Shown here: piece after piece, positions 52,933 to 63,374 of the stretch
How positions within the stretch are numbered: the stretch's first letter is position 1
Layout: the number at the start of each line of letters is the position of its first letter
DNA from: Bremia lactucae
Taxonomy: Eukaryota > Oomycota > Peronosporomycetes > Peronosporales > Peronosporaceae
Reading direction: 5' to 3'
DNA: 64,000 bases
Assembly (NCBI RefSeq): GCF_004359215.1
Contig: NC_090617.1
Span: 2,726,725 to 2,790,724, forward strand
The notes under the pieces: generated by a model
The model's input: only the letters and a program-made list of their open reading frames with translations
Told to the model about the DNA's origin: nothing
Databases searched by the model: none
Position numbers and translations under genes: made by a program

Positions 52933-55380
52933 ATGGATGAAATTGCGCTCCTTCAGCAGCAACTCGCGGCCGTGCAGCATCAAGACGCGGCGCTGAAGCT
53001 GTCAGATCACAACGTTGTTGACCTTCTTCTTAAACTTCAGCAATTGGGTAAACTGCATGTGATCCACACGCGCACGGGAAAGCAGTTTTTGACTTTCCTT
53101 CAGGTTCAGCGAGAAATTGCTGATTACGTGGCGCTGTATGGCGGTCGTGTGAGTCTCACGGAACTAGAAAAACTCATTGATGTGGATCGAGTGCATGTTG
53201 AGAAACAGGCGATTGCGCTTTGTCGTAGTAGTAAGAGTCACAAGGATACGTACTCCATCGTAAACAGTGGCGAGGAGCTACTAACGAGCTGGTACCTTGA
53301 TGGTATTATTGAGGATACAAACATCTTATTGCAACAAGTCGGCACGACTACTATCGGTGACTTAGCGCAGCAATTCGGTCTCGCCGTGGATTATATGCGC
53401 GACGTGGTGCGTACGAGACTGGGGAGCATTTTGAAGGCAAAAGAAAGAGATAATGTGTTGTATACGGACACGTATGTAACAGCGCAAAAGGCGCAACTTC
53501 GAGGAGTTTTTGCCGCGATTACGCGGCCTGTATTTGTACCGGATATACTTCGAAGCTATGGTATTGATGAAAGTGTCGCTAATGAGGCTTTGACGGAGCT
53601 CTTGCAGACACAAGCGATCATGGGTACGCTCCGAGGCCGTGAGTACGTGCCGTATGTCTTTATGACTGCGCAAAAAGAAAGCGTGTACTCTTTTTTCCAG
53701 CAAAACGGATACTTGGAGCATGCACGTGCCAAAAAGCTTCAAGTAGCCCGGCCGTATGACTTTCTAAAGAAGCGTTTTCTCGATGCAGTACCATTGCAAG
53801 AAAGCGTCGTCAGTCATGAGTTGCAGCTGCAGCTTGAGGGAGCTATTGAGGCTGTAATTAATGACAAGTCGTTGGTAGATGTGCGTACATTGCTTCCGAG
53901 TGCTTTATCAGAGAGTGACGTGGGCTTGTTGCTGAGCATGTCGCCATTATTGGACAATGCAGGGCGTGTGTCTAAGGCTTTCCAGATAGCAGAGTTTTAT
54001 GCTGTCAGCGCCGGTTTCTTTGCATTGTGTCTGGAGAAATTTGGTGAAAATGCAACGTTAAAAGCTTCTCACGTTGCCGCGCAGCAAAAGAGCACCACAG
54101 TGCAATCTGGCGTTCGTGATTGGAAGCAAGAGACTGAGAAAGATTACGGCTCCGATGGCGATGAATATGATAAGAAGCGTGGAAAGAAGGGCAAGCGCGT
54201 AAAGGATTGGAATACGCGGGATCAGAAGGAATTGGAGGCTCACAGTGCAAAGACTCGTAAAAGTAAAACGGGCAAGCGCGGATCAAAAGGTAGCGGTAAC
54301 ACTGGTGGTGATAGGGACAGCGCAGCTGCATCTACCGAAGTTTCAATCGTGCCTTCGAGAGCAGAGACAATTGAGCTTCTTTTAGAGTGGTTTCCTGCTT
54401 TAGAGGATTACGAAGGCGATGATGATTTTTTTGATGGAATATTAGCTTTTCTCAAGCCAAAGATCCACGAGCTTCATTCTGCTGCGCTAACGAAGGCTTT
54501 ATCTTGTATTATTCGTGGCGATGCGGCGTCACTGCGCGAGCTCAGAAAGTCATTTGAAGAACAATTTGATGAGCAATTCACCAAGTTGCTCGTATTGGAG
54601 AAGGGCTTTAACAAATTTTCGGCTCTTGTTGATGTCAAGAATTTGGTTAGCATGGCGCAGCTCGCACTTGTGGAAACACATTTGCTTGATTCCATTGCGG
54701 TAAAACTTGCTGCTTTGGTCACTTGCTTTATTGCTGAGAGCAACAATATTGAATTGCAGGGTGTACCTCTTTTGTCATCTCTCAATAATAATAGCGAAGG
54801 GAATAGCAATTCTGTTGCCCCAATTACTTCGTTGAGTAAAGAGAACAAAAAGGTTCTTGAGGCGAGTATTTCGCAGTCCACAGCGAGTACTTTAGTTCGG
54901 TTATGGACGCTTGCCACAGCTGGTCGTCGGTCGATAAATGATTTTGTGGCACACATTCCAGTGTTGGCCGGAGCTCTAAATATTCCACTTCATAAGTTGG
55001 ACCGCAAGAAGGAGCGCCAAGTGATCTTCAGCTATCGGCAGGACACACTTGCGGAACTAGACAGAAACTTATTGCTTGTGCATGAGAACAGTCTGCAATA
55101 TAGCTTGCTTGTAAGTTTGATTTTACAGCTTTATTTCCAGCAGCGTGTGGGACTACCAATCACTTTTCCAAGTGATACCCTATCGTATGGAGATATTTTG
55201 ATCAAAGCGTTTCAAGACTATGTACCGGAGAAAGTCACGTCAATTCTTCGGGATCTCGTAAACATAGCAGTCCCTATTTGTAGCGTCGAAGACTCTGCTG
55301 ACGCGCAAAAGAGTAAATGGAGCGAGAGGCTAGAGGCTGCTCGCGCTTTGGTTCTTTTAAAAGACTTGAATTCAGTCTAA
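52933..55380 (+). CDS. UFL1: E3 UFM1-protein ligase 1 homologue
   Basis: A single exon encodes 815 residues, close to the family length (~790). The N-terminal winged-helix series is clear: NVVDLLLKLQQLGKLHVIHT, GKQFLTFLQVQREIADYVAL and YGGRVSLTELEKLIDVDRVH. DTNILLQQVGTTTIGDLAQQ and the GREYVPYVFMTAQKESVYSF segment follow. A basic Lys/Ser/Gly-rich linker (~residues 395-455) precedes the helical C-terminal half. UFL1 is the scaffold-type E3 that, with DDRGK1 and CDK5RAP3, attaches UFM1 to 60S subunits at the ER during translocon-stall quality control and to other targets. It has no RING or HECT active site, as is normal for the family. Confidence 0.95.
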   Translation: MDEIALLQQQLAAVQHQDAALKLSDHNVVDLLLKLQQLGKLHVIHTRTGKQFLTFLQVQREIADYVALYGGRVSLTELEKLIDVDRVHVEKQAIALCRSSKSHKDTYSIVNSGEELLTSWYLDGIIEDTNILLQQVGTTTIGDLAQQFGLAVDYMRDVVRTRLGSILKAKERDNVLYTDTYVTAQKAQLRGVFAAITRPVFVPDILRSYGIDESVANEALTELLQTQAIMGTLRGREYVPYVFMTAQKESVYSFFQQNGYLEHARAKKLQVARPYDFLKKRFLDAVPLQESVVSHELQLQLEGAIEAVINDKSLVDVRTLLPSALSESDVGLLLSMSPLLDNAGRVSKAFQIAEFYAVSAGFFALCLEKFGENATLKASHVAAQQKSTTVQSGVRDWKQETEKDYGSDGDEYDKKRGKKGKRVKDWNTRDQKELEAHSAKTRKSKTGKRGSKGSGNTGGDRDSAAASTEVSIVPSRAETIELLLEWFPALEDYEGDDDFFDGILAFLKPKIHELHSAALTKALSCIIRGDAASLRELRKSFEEQFDEQFTKLLVLEKGFNKFSALVDVKNLVSMAQLALVETHLLDSIAVKLAALVTCFIAESNNIELQGVPLLSSLNNNSEGNSNSVAPITSLSKENKKVLEASISQSTASTLVRLWTLATAGRRSINDFVAHIPVLAGALNIPLHKLDRKKERQVIFSYRQDTLAELDRNLLLVHENSLQYSLLVSLILQLYFQQRVGLPITFPSDTLSYGDILIKAFQDYVPEKVTSILRDLVNIAVPICSVEDSADAQKSKWSERLEAARALVLLKDLNSV

Positions 55381-55929
55381 ATCCCATCTAGAAGCTGCAT
55401 GGATGTTATGCGTGCGCTTGAATGCTGGTCAGAACAACTTTCTTGTGATTTTAAAGTTTGAAGTTTTCTTATTTTTAAAAGGAGCCGGTATAGTCACACA
55501 CCCCTTCCGGTATAGCCACACACCCCGGCTTACACCCCTAAATAATTCGATATCGCCATTTACCCGCCTAAATCCGGATTAGCCAGAAACACAAAGCTGT
55601 TTAGCCGGACGCAATCACACCCGCAAAATTTTACATTAGCAATATTGTAACGGAACCTATAAATCTTGACGCTACTTCCTAGAGTTGGCTAATGCGTGGT
55701 GCTTGGATGTAAAAGAGATGGCAGGCGCTGTAAAAGAAGCCTCTTGGACGTGGACGATTTTTTTCAGATAGAGATGGGATTATTGAGAAATAGTACGTAT
55801 ATTGCTATATTATGGCCTATTATATTTTCGCGAGGAGCTATTTGCGAAAATTATCTCGAGATACCTGCATAAAAAAGTATCACAATTCTCGTGAGACCAG
55901 ATCCTGTAACCTGAGTAGCAAGGTCGAGA

Positions 55930-56576
55930 AAATTTGCCGCAATGAAGGCATTAGCCGGCATCGATTTAGTTATTATTTGGGGTTTGACGACACGTGCGCT
56001 TGTTGTGACCTTCTTGATCGCAGGCCCCGCATCTTCGTTTTTGTGGCCCTTGCCCCGTTCTTTCAATGTACTCATATGCTGACGGATCGCGTTTGAATAT
56101 TCTTTGATCCTTTTGGCTGTCCACGTGTAGCCGCTAAGGCCGTTTCATTTGCCGATGTGTTATAATTCGATGCGATGTCATTGAGATCTTGCTTCAGGAG
56201 GCGTTGCCTGTGCGGAGGCAAGCCTGAATGATGCTCTTGCAACTTGGCTATGATGCCCGAAAAACTTATTTTCTGGTTAAACACCCTGGGTTCCGAAAAA
56301 GCTGCAAGATTATCGGTTGCCTCATGTGTGTTGCAACGACCACACTTACTCTCCATTCTTGCCCAGCATTTTCATTCCGTTGGCGCTGAATAGTGACTGT
56401 CCATGAGCACATAAGAAGCCTTGATTAGGATATTGATCACGAGCAATCCCGTCGTCGCACTTAGCGATGACAATTCTCTTGATTAGTTGAAATTTTGTGC
56501 GCTTGTTGCGACTAATCAACTGGCGAACGAGCAGACACATCAATTCCTTCAAAACGAGCTGGTGATAGCTCGTCAA
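55930..56576 (-). pseudogene. Transposase C-terminal fragment with zinc knuckle
   Basis: Minus-strand segments in two frames. NLAAFSEPRVFNQKISFSGI is followed by a helical stretch and the basic GQPKGSKN motif. After a frame change comes YEYIERTGQGPQKRRCGACD, continuing QEGHNKRTC. The CX2CX4HX4C knuckle plus GxPKGSKN is typical of Mutator/FAR1-type transposase C-termini. Stops and shifts make it nonfunctional. Confidence 0.65.
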
Positions 56577-56644
56577 AAGATCTCATCCTTGGAGGATGTA
56601 GTGGAACATCTGGCTCATGAAAACCAGACTCTGTCCCAAGACTA

Positions 56645-58895
56645 TCATGCACTAGCTCGAGAATCAGACTTTGACAGACGCCTTAGACCGTTCCGGGGTG
56701 ATTCTGAATCGGAAGATGCCTCGTAAAGATGGTACGGCCCAAAATAAAACATAGTATGCCTACGCATACTACGAGGCTGCTCGATCGTGTACGCATTGCC
56801 TCGGCGATGTAGTACACGAAACGGGCCGATTTTTCTGGGGTGTAATCTGTTACTCTCTACATTCGTCACTACATGTTTTGGTATGTTTACCTTAGACAGT
56901 AGGACAATAAAATAACCGGTAAATGAAGAATGCTTGCTCTTCCTTCTGTCGGTCCACCGCATCAGCGATGGAATCCTGTACAAAACAAACTGCTGTTTAT
57001 TTAGCCAGCAGGAAGTCTCCTGCTGACTTGGTTTTTTTGTGTTCAATGCGACCGGTGCGCACTGCGGAGACGTCCTTAAGTGACAGCATTATTTTTCTCA
57101 CAAAAACTATTTTTTCCGCTGCTGAGTATTTTGGCATCGTTTTTCAAAGTCAGTAATAGCCTTATCGCTATTACTTAGTTTGTCCACTTCAATTTAGTTA
57201 ACTCAACATTGTATTCTTCGCATTGACCGCAGGGTCAATGCGTGATGAGCAAGAGCTAGATTGTTTTTTGCTCAAGCGAACCCCTTCCCCCTTGAGTAGA
57301 AGTTACTCTCAAACAAGGTGGGTATACATGGATGACGTAAGCCGTTCACAAAAAACGGTGTATGCTTTAAAGAAGCATGCACTTAATTGTTCATGGCAAA
57401 TTCTACCATCGGCAAGAACTTGCTCCAACTCGTAAAAAAATGGGCGTATTCGCGAAAAATCTCTTCGAGGATACGATAAGCACGTTCTGTCTGACCATCT
57501 GGCTCAGGATGGTCAGAAGTTGACATTTTGAACTGTGTTCCAAGTGATCTGAGCACAGATTGCCAAAACTTCGCCGTGAACCGGGGGTCTCGCGTCTGAG
57601 ACCAGTTCACGAGGGTAACACATGGAGCCGAGATATCGTGTCAACAAAGACACGAGCCCTGCCTTTGACGGTAATCGACTTCGGCACTGCAGCAACATGT
57701 ATCATATATCTTCTTGATAGACTCTTCTTACGTCGTCAAGTAATGCTGACGACAGAACACTTATTGTTGCAACAGTGGGCTCATGCTCACTGTTGCGTGT
57801 TGTAACAGTGAGCTTATCTTCACTGTTGTTTTACGCGGCCGGCTCAATATCGGGCCGGCGCGAAAGGACAACACTGACGACATTAAGTCGTCCTGGTTTG
57901 TATTCCACCAAGAAGTTGTACTCCACGAAGAAAGACAACCATCTCATTATTCTTTGCGAGAGGTGTGGACTGTTTACGGCCGTGCGAAAAGACGCATGTT
58001 CCGTACAAACAATGAACGGTCTATCTCCCAAGAGATAGACCCAAACTTAGCCAGCGCATATTTCATGGCAAGGAATTCCTTGTCGTGCACTGGGTAATGC
58101 TTTCGGCAAATTGAAGCTGACGCGACTGATAGCAGATGACGCGCTCTGCGCTGTCTGTGTCATATTGCATTAACGCACAACCGGTTGCAAATCGCTACCA
58201 CATGAAATGGTCTGTCTTGGTCCGCAATCGCCAGGATTGGAGATTGTATTAAGCTTTGCTTGTTACATTTAAACGAATGCTGGCAACAGCGCTCCATGAC
58301 CACTTTACATTTTTCTCCAACGAAGAAGAAATATGTACTGTATTTTGGCATAATTGCGGGAGTACTTGTGTAAGTACGCTGCTAACCCGAGGAACTTTTG
58401 AAGTCCATTTAGATCGATCACCTACTGGCATAGACCAGTAGGTGATCGCCTTGATCTTTTCTGGATCAGAGCGTACCCCGTGTTTACCCACGATACACTA
58501 AAGAAGTGGTAATTCACTTGTAGCGAATATACACTTCTGTAGATTTGTATAAAATATACGCGTACGCGTAGGTGCAAGAACCTTTCGGACGTGGATACGA
58601 TGTACTTAACGACCGACTTTTCATCCATGGCTCTGGTATATACGAAGAAATTATCCAAATAACTCGGTGCAAAGTCCCGCACCGATCTTAATAGATTGAT
58701 CCCACATCTGTTGAAAGTTGCGGGGACATTACTAAGCTTATAGCATAATAGATACTCCGGTAGCAAACTGCTTGGAATGCTTACTCTTGCAAACGGATAA
58801 CCGGTTCACGCATGAGGATCTGATGGTATCTATTCACCAGATGCTTTGACGAAAAGCGCGTACCTTTGACATACCGTCAATGATTACGTCTTCTT
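56645..58895 (-). mobile_element. Ty3/gypsy pol relic
   Basis: In coding order on the minus strand: IIDGMSKV (RT start, ~58880), VPATFNRCGINLLRSVRDFA then PSYLDNFFVYTRAMDEKSVV (RT), GKHGVRSDPEKIKAITYW, and DQDRPFHVVAICNRL...YALAKF with DRPFIVCTEHASFRTAVNSP and EYKPGRLNVVSVVLSRRPD (RNase H). The integrase fragment QTRDPRFTAKFWQSVLRSLG then SDHPEPDGQTERAYRILEEI and the tail IGPFRVLHRRGNAYTIEQP follow. Frequent stops and frameshifts. Gag, protease and LTRs are missing. Confidence 0.92.
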
Positions 58896-59120
58896 ACGGT
58901 ATCGGCGTTTGTTGGCGATTGGCGAATCTTTGTGCCCTTGCTTTTAGGCCCACGTCCATGAGCGCAAGCAAGCCACACCTTTCTAGTTTTTTCGGTATTT
59001 GTCGGCCTTCGTGCGTAATTTCTTCGTTGAATAACCTTCTTGCAACGCAAACTTTTTGATTGCCTCCGCTTCCTCATTAGTTTCGTAAATGTGTTCTGGG
59101 GGTGGAGCAAACGGCATGAT
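58895..59120 (-). pseudogene. MULE/FAR1-like transposase N-terminal fragment
   Basis: The minus strand reads FAPPPEHIYETNEEAEAIKK, FALQEGYSTKKLRTKADKYR and, one frame over, KVWLACAHGRGPKSKGTKI. This is the FAR1-like zinc domain arrangement found at the start of Mutator-type transposases. A one-base shift separates the two parts and the gypsy relic follows directly. Confidence 0.6.
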
Positions 59121-59318
59121 AGAGACCGAATAGGAATATTGGCGCAGTCGTAGCGATGCACACCTTTAGTAGAAACGCAAAAATCGATTTGACACGGTAA
59201 CAATACCTTTTCTATCATAGTGATTTTCTGTATTTTTAGATGTGTGTGGCTATACGACTTTCCTATTTTTATAAAATTCTTGTATATAATTTTAAATTTT
59301 CCTCGGTATTTTTTGTTT

Positions 59319-61709
59319 TTACGGAATTGCACGACGTTCCGAAGCACGCCGTACAACACGCGAAGCCGTGCTGGCTAGACTACTCATCGTATCATACTGC
59401 GATTGCGTGAGGTCATGTGCTTGTTGGTCAACGCAGCACACGGCACCAATGACTGTTTCGCCATCTGAGCCCATTAATGGAAAACCGCAGTAAAATTTGA
59501 TTCCCATCTCCTGAACACTTGTAATCGCACTGAATCGTACGTCAGCCTGAACATGACGAGATACTAGTGGTTGTGTGTCGAGAATCGTATGCGCACAAAA
59601 GCTCTGCTCTCTAGGAAAAGACACTCCGCCGGGCACCGCCGGATGGTTTGAGGCCAGAACATGAAGCTTGGCTTCATTCACGACAGTGATCATACTTGCA
59701 GTACACTGGAGTTCCTTCGAAGCCAGTGAACAGATAATATCCAGCTCTGGTACGTCCCCAAGGTCATGCAATTGCTGTTCACGAATCAGTCGCAGTCGCT
59801 CATACTCGTTAATTGGCAGTTCAGGCATTCCAGCCTGTTTTGGGTCGTCTGGGAACTCCATTTGATAAGTTCTCGAGTCGGCGTTTGCAAGTGGGTAGTC
59901 GTTTACGCGAAGTGGGATGCTTTTCCTCGTTTGTTGATAGCGCGTTGTGACATGGCGTTCCGTGATATCATCGAGAGCTTCATCGTCATCTTCTCCGATC
60001 AGAAAGAAATTGCTTTTAGCCGCGACTACCGACGAACTACTAGCTCGTGCAGCACTTGATTGACCACGGGTTCGCTCCTTGACGACAATATCTTTCATGA
60101 CACTTAATACACAAGAGCGACGTTTTTGCTGCGCGTCGTCATCTGTCGTAGTGTCTCCCAAGATTTCTTGCAACAAATTATTAAGGGATGCTGATCGTAT
60201 CTTGACTGTTGGTTGAGTATATCTGCCACGAACACTGTTACTACAAGTGCTACTTGCAGGCGATTGCGCATCAGAAATGACACGCGCTGGACGCAAATCT
60301 TCTTCCGTGATGGCATTATATTGAGCTTGATCAACACGAATGAGGCACCGCTCACAGACTTGTACGTGTTCAATTTGAAAGCCCGTAGTGGTGGGACTCA
60401 AGTGCTCGCGTTCTTGCGCGTGGGCACATTTCTCACACACGAGGAATCCACATAGACAGCAGAGTTTTTTCTTTCGATGCACAATAAACGTGGCAAACGA
60501 ACGATGGCAGCATGCACAATCTAATAAATGGGCGACTTTTTGCACATGAAGACTTGAGTTTCGAAGAACAACTTGCATGCCCAAACGACGTCGTCGAGCA
60601 ATGAGAAGAAATCGGTGGCAATTTGCAGCAAGCCGAAGCATCCAGAGACGTGCAATGCGTCGTTCGTGATTCGTACGCTTGTGGACATTGTGGAGTCCTG
60701 GTGGCAAGTACTCACCATGAATAATCACGCGCGTCGATCGACCAGAAGGGTCTTCTTCGAACGAGTAATTGATAACAACATTTGGTACGTGCTGTGACGC
60801 ACTTAATCTGATGGAAGTACTCGTGGTTTGATCAACTTTTGAACGAGGAATGGACACGAGGGTACGCGTAAATGCGGGTACAAGGAAGGCGCTATTTGCA
60901 CTCTCGATGGATGACGTTGTTTGCGTTATTGACTGCAAATTGTTTCGTCGGTCTTGAGGTTGCAACAATTCTAAATAGCACCACGGTTGTTTCTTGGAAA
61001 AGCAACGTCGATTGCGAAAGACTGCTGTTTTGATTGATAAGTCTTGATCATCAAAGGCTCGCGTTAAGGTACCAGTCTCATGCTCCATCTTGCTCGTTTG
61101 CAATTGTTCCCCGTCTTGGAATTCATGGCGGTACACGCAATGCATGATATTCCGAAACGTGTCGGTCGATGTTGTACGAAAGACAAGACGCAATTCTTGT
61201 ACAGTGCAAGGCAACGTTCCTTCCGCGAGCACGGCAAATCCTTTTGGTCCCCATCGTGTTTGGTGTCGATGGTCTCGAATAGTGTTTCGAGTAAAAATCG
61301 TGAGCGCATTGCTGTTTTGGTAGGTACGAGAAAGCTTCTTTCGCTTCCAAGCGCTTTTGTACTTCGTATCGCGACTTATGGCCGCCAATTCGAGGTCAAG
61401 GTCATCCCAATGAATGCTCGAAGCAGCTGCAGCCGCTATTTCATACATTCGCTTGTCGTTTGCTTGTGTCGACTCTATTTTCGATTCAACAGGTTGTTTC
61501 TGAGAGGTGGGGTAGTCCGTGATGTTTTCTTGAATCAGCTCTCGTGGGGGGCTATTGACGCTACATTCCTCCTTATCGTAGCGGGTGTTGAATGTGCTTA
61601 TGACCTCGTTCGATTTTAACGAGAATTCATTGACAGGGGTCTTTTGCGCGGTTTCAGATGTCCTAGCTGCGGGCATGTGTCTAACTTGAGCAATAACTGG
61701 AGCGACCAT
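59319..61709 (-). CDS. START-like, FYVE-like zinc finger and GAF domain protein
   Basis: A single exon encodes 796 residues. The N-terminal ~100 residues are polar. A START-like region follows (~120-370: GTLPCTVQELRLVFRTTSTD, SYSFEEDPSGRSTRVIIHGE, LPPGLHNVHKRTNHERRIAR). Next comes a FYVE-like finger (~395-460) with CACCHRSF, KKKLCCLCGFLVCEKC and VCERC. It lacks the RHHC ligand motif of PI3P-binding FYVE domains. A Ser-rich linker leads to a C-terminal GAF domain (~650-790: VPELDIICSLASKELQCTAS, REQSFCAHTILDTQPLVSRH, KFYCGFPLMGSDGETVIGAV). This domain order is common in oomycete lineage-specific families. A signalling role through lipid and small-ligand binding is an inference. Confidence 0.9.
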   Translation of the reverse strand: MVAPVIAQVRHMPAARTSETAQKTPVNEFSLKSNEVISTFNTRYDKEECSVNSPPRELIQENITDYPTSQKQPVESKIESTQANDKRMYEIAAAAASSIHWDDLDLELAAISRDTKYKSAWKRKKLSRTYQNSNALTIFTRNTIRDHRHQTRWGPKGFAVLAEGTLPCTVQELRLVFRTTSTDTFRNIMHCVYRHEFQDGEQLQTSKMEHETGTLTRAFDDQDLSIKTAVFRNRRCFSKKQPWCYLELLQPQDRRNNLQSITQTTSSIESANSAFLVPAFTRTLVSIPRSKVDQTTSTSIRLSASQHVPNVVINYSFEEDPSGRSTRVIIHGEYLPPGLHNVHKRTNHERRIARLWMLRLAANCHRFLLIARRRRLGMQVVLRNSSLHVQKVAHLLDCACCHRSFATFIVHRKKKLCCLCGFLVCEKCAHAQEREHLSPTTTGFQIEHVQVCERCLIRVDQAQYNAITEEDLRPARVISDAQSPASSTCSNSVRGRYTQPTVKIRSASLNNLLQEILGDTTTDDDAQQKRRSCVLSVMKDIVVKERTRGQSSAARASSSSVVAAKSNFFLIGEDDDEALDDITERHVTTRYQQTRKSIPLRVNDYPLANADSRTYQMEFPDDPKQAGMPELPINEYERLRLIREQQLHDLGDVPELDIICSLASKELQCTASMITVVNEAKLHVLASNHPAVPGGVSFPREQSFCAHTILDTQPLVSRHVQADVRFSAITSVQEMGIKFYCGFPLMGSDGETVIGAVCCVDQQAHDLTQSQYDTMSSLASTASRVVRRASERRAIP

Positions 61710-62926
61710 TTGAACGTTTCAATGGATGACAAGGAGTGGAGGAATTTCCGGAGTGAAGGCTCTTAATCAGTAGGATGAAAGGGCCTTCGAATACCTTCAT
61801 TTTTGCTACGGTACTTCCGTTCGAGAAGGATTGTTAGATACCTAATTTTTTTTAATTGTTTTAAGCTGTAAAACAGACAATTTGATGGACTTAGTTTTAA
61901 GGAATGAAGTATAGATACATGCCTGCTTTGACCGAAGGTGGCCTGCATAGTAGGCTGGAAGAAAGAGCTTGAACCGCCTTTGCAAGCATATGAATTCCAG
62001 CAATTCATAAAAGCAAAGCTTCGGCTGGAGGACAGTCGATTTGTCAAGCAGACAAGACGGTTGTTGGCTTGTACGTATTTCTTTTTTCTTGATTTATGTA
62101 TTTCTTGGCACTTTTATGGAAAACCAGCGGTCACAAATGATTTCTAAATCAATCTGAAACACAGAACATCTTAAGATGCGATCAGACGGACTGCCTGAGT
62201 GAAACATCAAGATCTTTGACTTTAGCTTTTAAATGGCAGCATCGGGCGCCAAATCTGATCGTCCGGATACTTGAATATGTGTACAGAAAGCCTTTTGTAC
62301 AGTTTTTGAACGTGCAAAGGAGCACGTTTATCAAAACTAACACCGGATCTTTAAGTCGCGCGTGTCCTCAATGGGTCACGAATATGAGACAACGACACGC
62401 CTGCTGAAGAGGCATTCGTACCCCCTTATTTTATTTTTTTGCACGAACTTCACTCCGTACTCATTCTATTAAATACTAGGTTAGGGCTTCACTCATAATG
62501 AGTCCAAGCTTTCTGCACTTCTTCAAGTAGTCCGTATCTACGTCTGGGACAATGGGTCTTGCAAACGACAGAAGAACTGCACGACTAATCTTGAGAGCAG
62601 ACAACAAGCTGTCGCAGAACGCTTGGCCGTCCAATGCATGAGACACACGACAGCATTATTAGATTATACCATAGTCAACGACATATGCTTCAGCGCAGAG
62701 CCTTAAATTTTATTCATGCACGATAACCTACATTTTTTTTAACTCAGTATGGATCGCACTCATCTAATTTTTTTTGACGATCAAAATGTGTGTTTCGTGT
62801 ACATAGTTTTGTGGATTATTTGATTTACGTTAAATTCAACCTCGCCAATCTTCACAAACACGTTTAGCCAGTGCGCAAGTAAGGAGTTATTAATACAGTC
62901 ATTCCTCTGCGTAATGGGTGTCCCGT
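61710..62926. other. Gene-free A-T-rich region
   Basis: Upstream of the START/FYVE-like/GAF gene. ORFs at 61763-62047, 61938-62147 and 62216-62407 lack recognisable domains. No RNA gene or repeat was recognised. Confidence 0.4.
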
Positions 62927-63374
62927 TACATAAGTATTATTTTCCTAAAAAAAAATGTATTATGCTTTATGAAAGGAAATAAGCAAAGAAGTACAAATAA
63001 TTATCTTCTTTAATTATTTGACTTAAATAGTTCCAACATTACTAAACTTGGTGATATTGATGCAATAAGACATTAGCTCTATTGACTAATTAATTAAGTT
63101 TTTCTTCTTGTCTATCTACTTAATACTAATTTAATTGTAAACTAATACAAAACATGTACTAAAAGTCTTATCTGTCTTTCTCTTTGCGCGCGTCCAGCGC
63201 TGACTGGACTGCGGAGAAAGTAAATATGGTCTATATCTACCAATGGATAAGATTTTAAAATATTACAATGCAAAGTAATATTCTCCAAATATTATCTATC
63301 TTCTAGTTAATATATTAACTAACAACCTTTAAGTTTAAATTTCATGTAGCGATACACCCCGTTACATCACCCCT
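62927..63374 (-). repeat. Ty3/gypsy 3' LTR (left boundary uncertain)
   Basis: On the minus strand a polypurine-like tatggtaggggtga is followed at 63374 by TGTAACGGGGTGTATCGCTA, the start of an oomycete gypsy LTR. A second tgtaacgggacaccc near 62938 may mark the other end or a nested terminus. The same terminus appears at 2312-2333. Confidence 0.6.

Larger units (their letters stand above)
55486..59256 (-). mobile_element. Second Mutator-like element, split by a gypsy relic
   Basis: The left end has ccggtatagtcacacacccc followed immediately by a second copy, ccggtatagccacacacccc (55486-55526). The right end has the inverted tgtgtgtggctatacg (59241-59256). Between them, on the minus strand, lie the N-terminus of a MULE/FAR1-like transposase (59120-58895), a gypsy pol relic (58895-56645) and a transposase-type C-terminus with zinc knuckle (56576-55930). 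The catalytic middle is missing. A clean 9-bp target duplication is not evident. The flanks share tatttttA-type sequence but the alignment is ambiguous. Confidence 0.65.

Noticed and set aside
56487..56726. Plus-strand coiled-coil ORF (QKISSLEDVVEHLAHENQTL) as a host gene
   Set aside because: It sits at the junction of the gypsy relic and the MULE fragment, overlaps minus-strand pol, and has no promoter or downstream continuation. It is more likely TE-derived.
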